This document shows, in pieces, positions 1-4,795 of a stretch of 10,054 nucleotides of DNA. The stretch covers positions 1 to 10,054 of the forward strand of contig JADFIX010000023.1 in the NCBI GenBank assembly GCA_022566435.1, read 5' to 3'. A program made the position numbers and the translations under genes. Numbering within the stretch: position 1 is the first letter of the stretch; each line of letters begins with the position of its first letter. Source of the stretch: Planctomycetota bacterium. Lineage in GTDB: Bacteria > Planctomycetota > Phycisphaerae > UBA1845. The notes below the pieces were generated by a model, which saw only the letters and a program-made list of their open reading frames with translations, was not told the DNA's origin and ran no database searches.

Positions 1-1223
1 GGCCATAACCCGAGGATTTTGACGATTTTGACCCCGCCTAAGCCCGCAGCCGTACCGACCACGGCGATCCCCAATACATTCGCCCGCCATCCGTTGACAT
101 GTTCACCGAGAAGATCACGCCGATTCATGACCACCAGCAGAAACACAGCGACGAACGGCAGCAGAATCCCGTTAGCTGCCTGCGCGGCGATAATGGCGTG
201 CACGGGCCGGTAACCCGCCAGGGCCAATCCCGTACCCGCCAAAACGATCAGTGCCCACACCACCCGGAACCGGCGCGACCGCAAATCACAAGACCACCCC
301 AGCGCCCCGGCGGTGGCGTAGGCGGCCGCCAGCGGCGCGGTAATCGCGCTCGTCAGACCGGCCGCCAACAGACCGGAAGCAAAAACAGCACCGGACCATT
401 TGCCGAGCAGCGGCTCGAGTTGCGTCGCCATGGCACCGGCCGATTCGATCTGCGTACCCGGTGCGAAGCACGACGCGGCCGTCACCAAGATGGCAAGCGT
501 GACAAATCCGCCGAGCATCACAGAGAGGACGGTATCGAACCGCGAGGCTCGTATTGCTTCCGACCGGTTCATCGAAGCGGGCCACCTTTCACGCACCGCG
601 CTGGCGTGTAGGAACAGGTTGTAGGGTACGACGGTCGTGCCAATCAGGGCGATCACTGTGGTGAGCGATCCAGTCGGCAGCGTGGGTACGAACATTCCAC
701 GTGCGACCTCACCCATCGACGGCTGAACCCTTATCGCCGTTACCAGAAAGACGAGACTCATCATGACCACCATGGCGATGAGCAATCTCTCGATGATTCG
801 ATACGCGCCGCAGGCCAACACGCCGAACGCCGATGCCCCGATGACCAACACCCACCACTTGTACGCCACGCCGGTGATGGCCTCCGCCCCCAGCGCGGCA
901 CCGGCGATGTTCCCCATCTCGAACGCCGCATTTCCGAAAGCGATGGCCGCCAAAACCAGAAACACGGAAAGATAGCGAACGATTTTGTTGCGAAACGTGG
1001 TGCGCAGGGCCTCGCCGAGCCCTTCGCGGGTCACCAACCCCAGCCGCGCGGACATCTCCTGAAGGACGATCGTGGCGAGTACGGCGAACGCCAACGCCCA
1101 GGCCAGGGCATAGCCGAACCCCGCACCGGCCTGACTGGCGGTGGTCACCGTGCCGGGCCCGATGAAGGCCGCCGTGACCAGGATACCGGGACCGAGCGTA
1201 AATCGTCGTCGCCGTGCGGCCAT
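1..1223 (-). CDS. NRAMP-superfamily transporter, atypical metal site, 3' end off the window
   Basis: Open frame of 407 codons from ATG at 1223 that runs off the left edge without a stop. The product is a very hydrophobic inner-membrane protein with about ten to eleven membrane segments, and its length almost reaches that of a full NRAMP protein (roughly 400-450 residues). Family marks: an N-terminal stretch GPGILVTAAFIGPGTVTT matching the first NRAMP helix, LQEMSARLGLVT after the second, GTTVVPYNLFLHA matching helix 6, and GLLAAGLTSAITAPLAA matching the later GQSST-type segment. Classical NRAMPs are proton-coupled Mn2+/Fe2+ importers that bind metal with Asp and Asn of DPGN and Met of MPHN. 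Here these positions read GPGT and VPYN, so the usual ligands are missing and the substrate is uncertain. Start: MAARRRRF is a plausible basic N-terminus, with AAAGGA 12 bases upstream; an upstream ATG at 1260 is out of frame. It stands alone on this strand. Family confident, substrate unknown. Confidence 0.88.
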   Translation of the reverse strand, partial: MAARRRRFTLGPGILVTAAFIGPGTVTTASQAGAGFGYALAWALAFAVLATIVLQEMSARLGLVTREGLGEALRTTFRNKIVRYLSVFLVLAAIAFGNAAFEMGNIAGAALGAEAITGVAYKWWVLVIGASAFGVLACGAYRIIERLLIAMVVMMSLVFLVTAIRVQPSMGEVARGMFVPTLPTGSLTTVIALIGTTVVPYNLFLHASAVRERWPASMNRSEAIRASRFDTVLSVMLGGFVTLAILVTAASCFAPGTQIESAGAMATQLEPLLGKWSGAVFASGLLAAGLTSAITAPLAAAYATAGALGWSCDLRSRRFRVVWALIVLAGTGLALAGYRPVHAIIAAQAANGILLPFVAVFLLVVMNRRDLLGEHVNGWRANVLGIAVVGTAAGLGGVKIVKILGLW

Positions 1224-1506
1224 GTGTTGGCGTGTTCCTTTCGCTGCGGAGTTGGATCATTCCAAACCGCGCGGCGACATGATAGCAAGATGGGTGCCGC
1301 ACGTCTTTCGGACGTGGCTTGTCGATTCGATACTGCGTCCGTCGAGTTGTTCTGCGAATTCTCGTTGAAAAGTCACGCGTTCTCGATTTCAATGTGAAGA
1401 CTCTGTCGCCGTACGGCCCTGTGGCATCCCCCTTCGCAGGCGAACCGGTACTCTTGGCGGTCGCTGGCGCCCCCGATCCGGGCCCACATGTGGGCACGTA
1501 CACCAT
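1224..1506. other. Intergenic region upstream of the NRAMP-like gene
   Basis: About 280 bases with no recognisable gene. It should hold the promoter of the minus-strand transporter gene, but no convincing -35/-10 pair was found. It contains a perfect 14-bp palindrome at 1482-1495 and a short inverted repeat (TTCGC-AG-GCGAA) at 1433-1444. The reading frame of the RHS fragment stays open through here by chance, but its translation loses all RHS character after about 1507. Confidence 0.5.
1482..1495. repeat. Perfect 14-bp palindrome GCCCACATGTGGGC
   Basis: GCCCACATGTGGGC reads the same on both strands. It lies between the 3' edge of the RHS fragment and the start of the transporter gene, about 260 bases upstream of that start. 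It could be an operator half-site pair or part of the rearrangement scar; nothing else supports a function. Confidence 0.35.
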
Positions 1507-1725
1507 GTCGACAACCTGGGCGACCCTGCGGCCTAGCGCATCGTAGGCGTACGTGTGGCGAACCCCGGTGGCGACGACGAGATATTCGACCATCTGATTG
1601 CGATAGTCGTACTTGATGTCGCGACGTGTGGCCAGACCATTGTCGATGCGGCTAAGGTTACCATTTTCGTCGTACACACGCGCATCGGCCGCGCGGACGT
1701 CCTCGCGCTGGGTCTTGTTGTACGC
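1507..1725 (-). pseudogene. RHS/YD-repeat protein fragment, both ends missing
   Basis: Roughly 73 codons with clear RHS/YD-repeat character: AYNKTQRE, then VYDENGNLSRIDNG, IKYDYRNQMVEYL and HTYAYDALGRRVAQVVD. These are YD-type repeat units as found in large secreted or wall-associated RHS proteins, usually thousands of residues long and with variable toxic C-termini. The piece begins abruptly at about 1725: two to three codons further upstream is a stop (TCA on the plus strand, 1735-1737), and on the other strand the same position starts a Roco fragment. After VVD the frame continues, but the translation becomes arginine- and threonine-rich and unlike the family, and it overlaps the start of the transporter gene. 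No start codon with a ribosome site and no C-terminal toxin domain are visible. It is a remnant rather than a working gene. The family call is sound; which RHS subfamily cannot be told. Confidence 0.72.
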
Positions 1726-1730
1726 GGGCC

Positions 1731-2465
1731 CAGGTCAAGGTTCGGCTGGCGGACAAGTACCTCCAGATCCGGATCGACGGCGAGCGACAGCGCGAGCTCC
1801 TGGTGATCATCCGCGGCCACCTCGACCACATCCACAGCGCCTTCGCGAACGTGCGGATCGACGCACGAGTCCCCTGCAATTGTGCGGCGGACTGTCCGCA
1901 CATGTTCAACTACGAAGCGCTCCTGGGCGCCGAGCGAAAGGGAGTCCGAACGGCTCAGTGCCAGCGGAGCTTTGATAACGTCCCCTTGACGGCCTTGCTT
2001 AACGGCTACCAGACCCCCGAGTCGCGGGCCGACGAGACCGATCGGATCACCGGCGCGCGCGGCGATATCCATGTGCACATGCATCAGAACGTCCAGCAGA
2101 CGCAAACCGTCACGCAGGCCGTAGACGTCAAGGTGGAGGTGCGGATCGATTTGCCCACGATCCAGACCGAATTCTCTGAGCTGGCGGCAGAGCCGGAGGG
2201 CGTGGCCCCCGCGTTCTCGAAGGAGCTCGAGCGCATACAGCACAGCCTCGACGAGGTCGCGCCGAGCGACGGGGAGAGCCGGCTGAAGAAGCCACTCAAC
2301 AAGCTCCAGCGCTTCCTTACGAAGGCCGCTGACGAGGACTCCGACCTCAACCGCGCGCTGCGGGGAACCCAGCGCGGGATCGAATTCTCCCAGAAGGTGG
2401 GCAAGACCTACAACAAGTTCGCGCAGTGGCTCGCGCTCCCTACCGTTCCCGAAGTTTTCCTGTAA
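1731..2465 (+). pseudogene. Roco-type (Roc-COR GTPase) C-terminal fragment, 5' truncated
   Basis: In-frame coding runs from about 1731 (QVKVRLADKYLQIRIDGE, then RQRELLVIIRGHLDHIHSAF) to the stop at 2463-2465. From what is known of bacterial Roco proteins, RRELL.IIR..L..IH is the end of the COR region, followed by a cysteine-bearing stretch. Here it reads VPCNCAADCPHMFNYEALL, then QCQRSFDNVPLTALLNGY. The tail has a QNVQQTQTVTQ segment, an amphipathic helical part, and an ending (GKTYNKFAQWLALP) of a kind I associate with such proteins. The Roc GTPase domain, its P-loop and any leucine-rich repeats are absent, and the similarity starts exactly where the opposing RHS fragment starts. A GTG at 1803 could give a 220-residue product, but without a clear ribosome site. 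It is most likely a relic of a gene of 1000 or more codons. Family assignment is from memory of motifs and is moderately sure. Confidence 0.6.
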
Positions 2466-2489
2466 CCCGGTCTCCACGGAGATCGTGCG

Positions 2490-2517
2490 TTGATTTTTCG
2501 GGGCTGCTACGTATGAT
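2490..2517 (+). promoter_or_regulatory. Possible sigma-70 type promoter upstream of ssrA
   Basis: TTGATT (2490-2495) and TATGAT (2512-2517) are separated by 16 bases and resemble the -35 and -10 consensus. The predicted start near 2524 would leave a leader of about 80 bases, which RNase P would remove to give the mature tmRNA 5' end at 2604. Most ssrA leaders are shorter, so a nearer promoter that I cannot recognise is possible. Confidence 0.35.
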
Positions 2518-2603
2518 GAATCGGGTCAAAACCGTCGTCAGGCAACCTGTCTTGGCGATTCGCCGGGCGTAGGCATCGGCCATGGCGACGGTGGCAGACA
2601 CCC

Positions 2604-2955
2604 GGGGGCGATTGGATTCGACCGGGCGAGAAGAAGGAAACGTGGCGTGTCGAGGTTGTCAGGTGGCCTCGTAAAAAACCTGGCGAAAAACCTATATGGC
2701 AACTACTCATATGCCATGGCTGCCTAGATAGCGGTAGCCCGTTGCGTGGGAGACGCCCACTATTTTGCGCAGCGATGACAGTGGGCTAGTGCTTGCCTGA
2801 CGCCTGGCCGGGCTCGCGCGAAACAACAGTCGGGCTGGGGAATCCGGAAGCCTGTCGACCGGCGTCCGAGGACCCGAGATTTAAACGATCGACTATGCAC
2901 GTAGAGGCGTTTCCGGATCCGTCGCGGGACGGGGGTTCGATTCCCCCCGCCTCCA
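2604..2955 (+). ncRNA. ssrA: tmRNA (transfer-messenger RNA), one-piece
   Basis: About 352 nucleotides. tmRNA rescues ribosomes stalled on broken mRNA together with SmpB: it is charged with alanine and then templates a degradation tag. Evidence: the 5' acceptor strand GGGGGCG (2604-2610) pairs with CGCCTCC (2948-2954), with one G-U pair, leaving A2955 as discriminator base. The T-arm has a perfect 5-bp stem (GGGGG 2931-2935, CCCCC 2943-2947) around TTCGATT. The conserved GGATTCGAC box is at 2614-2622. The long helix joining the two halves is seen as GGAAACG (2636-2642) with CGTTTCC (2908-2914). A tag frame sits at 2683-2727. The 3' CCA is not encoded (ATT follows), so it must be added by an enzyme. 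The pseudoknots downstream of the tag were not resolved by eye. The order 5' half, tag, 3' half shows that it is not the permuted two-piece form. smpB is not in the window. Confidence 0.95.
2683..2727 (+). other. tmRNA tag-peptide reading frame
   Basis: Reading GCG at 2683 as the resume codon gives AKNLYGNYSYAMAA and then TAG (2725-2727). Placed after the tRNA-borne alanine, the added tag would be A-AKNLYGNYSYAMAA. The small hydrophobic end (AMAA, close to the common ALAA) fits recognition by ClpXP-type proteases. The frame is open further back (GTA AAA AAC CTG precede GCG), so the first codon is inferred from the usual preference for an Ala or Gly resume codon, whereas the frame and the stop are directly seen. 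Confidence 0.8.
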
Positions 2956-2958
2956 ATT

Positions 2959-3006
2959 CGTAAGTCATTTCATTGCAAGCACTTACGTGCCGGCATGGGC
3001 GTTTTT
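2959..3006 (+). terminator. Possible terminator downstream of ssrA
   Basis: A perfect 7-bp inverted repeat (CGTAAGT 2959-2965, ACTTACG 2981-2987, 15-base loop) starts four bases after the mature tmRNA end. A second, weaker stem (GTGCC 2987-2991 with GGCGT 2998-3002, including wobble pairs) runs straight into a T tract ending at 3006. Either or both may end the precursor. The first lacks an adjacent T run and the second has a short stem. Confidence 0.4.
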
Positions 3007-3210
3007 GTGTAGTATATTGTGTTGTCCCTCCCGAATACGCCATCCGAGCAAAGACGGCTTGGACGAACGGTTAATTTGCTGGTTGATACGCTATCTTCGA
3101 CGAGGTGTGCATGCGAAGTGTCGGGCGTTTTGGCACGACAACCAGCCGATTGGAAGCCTGTGCGCGGATTATCACTTCGATGGCCGATACGGGCGAACCG
3201 GTGCGAAAGC
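3007..3210. other. Region between ssrA and the transposase gene, no gene recognised
   Basis: All three plus-strand frames carry open stretches here, but none gives a recognisable protein, and they continue antisense into the transposase gene. The region probably includes the downstream end of the insertion sequence. I compared it by eye with 4234-4480 and found no convincing terminal inverted repeat or target duplication, so the IS edge is not placed. Confidence 0.4.
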
Positions 3211-4233
3211 TCAAGCCGCGCCGTGATAGCGATGATGCAACCCGCCGACTTGCGGAATCGCGATCACCTTCCCTTCGGACTGATGCTCGACTCGCCGTGG
3301 TACCGGAGCGTTGCGTGCCAGCGACAGATGCGCGCGGGATTCGTGATAGTACGCGAAGTAGCTCGCCAGGATTCTTCGCAAGTGGACCTCATTGAGCACG
3401 ATGACATGATTGAGGCATTCGCGACGGATAGACCCGATCAGGCGTTCAACGTACGGGTTTTGCCATGGAGATCGTGGCGCAGTAACGACTTCTTCAATAT
3501 TGATGTGCTTGACGCGTCGGCGGAAGTCCTCGCCGTAGATGCCGTCACGATCTCGAAGCAAGAACCGCGGCACTTCGTTATACGGTAAGGCTTCGACGAT
3601 CTGCTGAGCCGTCCAGCGTGCGGTTGGATGCGCCGTTACGTTGAAATGGACGACCGTGCGACGGTGATGACGAAGCACGATGAAGCAGAACAGTATGCGG
3701 AACGTCGCGGTTGGAACCGTGAAGAAATCCACGCCCACAATGTCTTTCGCGTGATTATCGAGAAACGCGCGCCACGTTTGCGACGGCGGTTTTCGAGGGC
3801 GAATTCTGTACTTGTCGATTGTTGACGCGGAAACGACGTAGCCAATAAGTTGGAGTTCCGATTGGATTCGCGGAGTTCCCCAGAGTGGATTCTCGCGAGA
3901 CATTCGTTGAATCAGCTTGCGGATTTTCTCCTCGATCTTTGGTCGGCCGGGTTTCCTGGATCGGGACTTCCATCGCCAATAAAGCTTGAAGCCAAGCTGA
4001 TGCCATCGGATGACCGTTTCCGGCTGTACGATGACGAGGACGGAACGCCAGTTCGACCAGAAGCGGGACAGCCAAGCCCAGAAGATACGGTCACGCTTCC
4101 GGAGCCGTGGTCGTTTAAAACGTTGCTCCAGGATCGCGAGCTGTTGCCGGAGGGCGAGGTTTTCGGCGGCCAGCTCAGCTTGGTTACGAAGAAGCGATCG
4201 AAGAAAAACGAAGATCATCTGTATCCAGCCCAT
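3211..4233 (-). CDS. IS transposase, DDE integrase-core (IS3/IS481-like), apparently intact
   Basis: 340 residues, a normal length for single-frame transposases of this type, ending in the typical GGLHHRYHGAA. It cuts and joins DNA to move its insertion sequence. The N-terminal part has AELAAENLALRQQLAILEQR, a leucine-rich helix, followed by a helix-turn-helix-like region (about 45-145) with PETVIRWHQLGF and ENPLWGTPRIQSEL. The rve-type catalytic core runs from about 160 to 310. Likely catalytic residues are D169 (IVGVDFFTV), D228 (LLRDRDGIYG) and E263 (NPYVERLIGSIRRE); the last two are 35 apart, as in DD35E enzymes. No stop or frameshift breaks the frame. ATG at 4233 has GGGAG a few bases upstream. 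All catalytic residues are present, so it may still be active. It lies on the same strand as the kinase operon but is separated from it by about 250 bases. The exact ISfinder family cannot be set without a search. Confidence 0.92.
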   Translation of the reverse strand: MGWIQMIFVFLRSLLRNQAELAAENLALRQQLAILEQRFKRPRLRKRDRIFWAWLSRFWSNWRSVLVIVQPETVIRWHQLGFKLYWRWKSRSRKPGRPKIEEKIRKLIQRMSRENPLWGTPRIQSELQLIGYVVSASTIDKYRIRPRKPPSQTWRAFLDNHAKDIVGVDFFTVPTATFRILFCFIVLRHHRRTVVHFNVTAHPTARWTAQQIVEALPYNEVPRFLLRDRDGIYGEDFRRRVKHINIEEVVTAPRSPWQNPYVERLIGSIRRECLNHVIVLNEVHLRRILASYFAYYHESRAHLSLARNAPVPRRVEHQSEGKVIAIPQVGGLHHRYHGAA

Positions 4234-4393
4234 GCCCGGCTCCCAAACCCTTTACCTTTACGTGTGTACGCGACCTCCAAAGGAACGTAACCAAGGAGCT
4301 GGAAGGGTCAATCGCGCTGGCCGTGGAAACCCCCGAAACCGCAGTTTCAGGCCCGGATGTAGTATTCAGGAGGCACAGCCACGCGTAACAGTT

Positions 4394-4421
4394 CAGGGCG
4401 TCCTGACGAGACGCCATCCTG
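4394..4421. repeat. Interrupted hairpin upstream of the transposase
   Basis: CAGG-GCGTC, a 7-base loop CTGACGA, then GACGC, a 3-base bulge CAT, and CCTG: a 9-bp stem with one bulge. There is no T tract on either side, so it is not an ordinary terminator. It could be part of an IS end or a REP-like hairpin. Confidence 0.4.
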
Positions 4422-4430
4422 TCGAATCGC

Positions 4431-4442
4431 GTGCTCGAGCAC
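4431..4442. repeat. Perfect 12-bp palindrome GTGCTCGAGCAC
   Basis: GTGCTCGAGCAC is identical on both strands and lies ten bases beyond the hairpin ending at 4421. Possible operator, IS-end element or chance. Confidence 0.35.
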
Positions 4443-4484
4443 TGTAAGTCCTTGCTTCAATGACTTAACGTCATCCTGAATGTT

Positions 4485-4784
4485 CTACCTCCGCGCTAAC
4501 ACGACCGTCTTGTGACCATCGGCCAACTGGCGTATCTCGCGCTCCAAGTCGCGAGTCGACCCATCAATAAAAATAGACTGATCACCGATCATCTCAATGA
4601 GCTCTTCGACCGAACTGTAGTCGGCGGCGTCCGGTGATCTGTCGGCGAAGACGGCATTAAGTTGTTTGTCCAGCCTTTTGAGACAATCCGGCGAACATCG
4701 GAGAACGCCGCCACCATCCCTTAGGCCGTCCCGGAGTAATTCGACGGTCTCATCGAGTTTTCGTGCCGCAAGAAGTTCGTCCAT
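4485..4784 (-). CDS. Hypothetical protein, third gene of the sigma/kinase operon
   Basis: 99 residues, not recognised. The sequence is acidic and leucine-rich and looks soluble and helical (MDELLAARKLDETVELLRDG, then VEELIEMIGD and LEREIRQLADGHKTVVLARR). It has no signal peptide and no membrane segment; the single CSPDC pair at about 30-34 is the only cysteine cluster. ATG at 4784 lies 11 bases after the kinase stop, so the two are surely on one transcript, and translation may be coupled because no ribosome site is visible in the gap. Such a position suggests a partner or substrate of the kinase, or a regulator of the sigma factor, but nothing in the sequence proves it. A chance frame is possible, although its amino-acid make-up looks like that of a real protein. 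Confidence 0.6.
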   Translation of the reverse strand: MDELLAARKLDETVELLRDGLRDGGGVLRCSPDCLKRLDKQLNAVFADRSPDAADYSSVEELIEMIGDQSIFIDGSTRDLEREIRQLADGHKTVVLARR

Positions 4785-4795
4785 CGTAGCAAGAA

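Larger units (their letters stand above)
3211..4442 (-). mobile_element. Insertion sequence, boundaries not determined
   Basis: The intact transposase at 3211-4233 defines the element. The span given is a guess that includes the structured DNA upstream of the gene (hairpin 4394-4421 and palindrome 4431-4442) as a possible end; the other end must lie below 3211. No matching terminal repeats or direct target duplications were found by eye. Its position, some 250 bases beyond the 3' end of ssrA, fits an insertion hot spot. Confidence 0.45.
4234..4484. other. Intergenic region between the transposase and the small operon-end gene
   Basis: About 250 bases that should contain the transposase promoter and the end of the kinase operon transcript. 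No gene was recognised. Structured elements: an interrupted hairpin at 4394-4421, a 12-bp palindrome at 4431-4442, and a 5-bp inverted repeat ATGAC/GTCAT at 4460-4474 just after the small gene (not followed by a T run, so at best a weak terminator). Confidence 0.4.

Noticed and set aside
709..1677. 322-residue minus-strand frame starting in the RHS fragment
   Set aside because: Only the first 57 residues are RHS-like. Beyond 1507 it is non-protein-like and overlaps the transporter gene on the same strand in another frame.
1533..2477. 314-residue minus-strand frame opposite the Roco fragment
   Set aside because: Mirror of the coding frame on the plus strand; composition is dominated by Leu, Arg and Val without any motif.
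2786..3043. 85-residue minus-strand frame with EAGGIEPPSRD
   Set aside because: It lies antisense to the tmRNA 3' half; this peptide is the usual spurious translation of the tmRNA T-arm.
3019..3588. 189-residue plus-strand frame
   Set aside because: Two thirds of it are antisense to the transposase; the free part (3019-3210) resembles no protein.
4184..4417. 77-residue minus-strand frame overlapping the transposase start
   Set aside because: No motif, and it runs in another frame into the transposase. The region holds hairpin DNA that better explains its structure.
4460..4474. ATGAC/GTCAT hairpin as operon terminator
   Set aside because: Only 5 bp and no T run on the minus strand.
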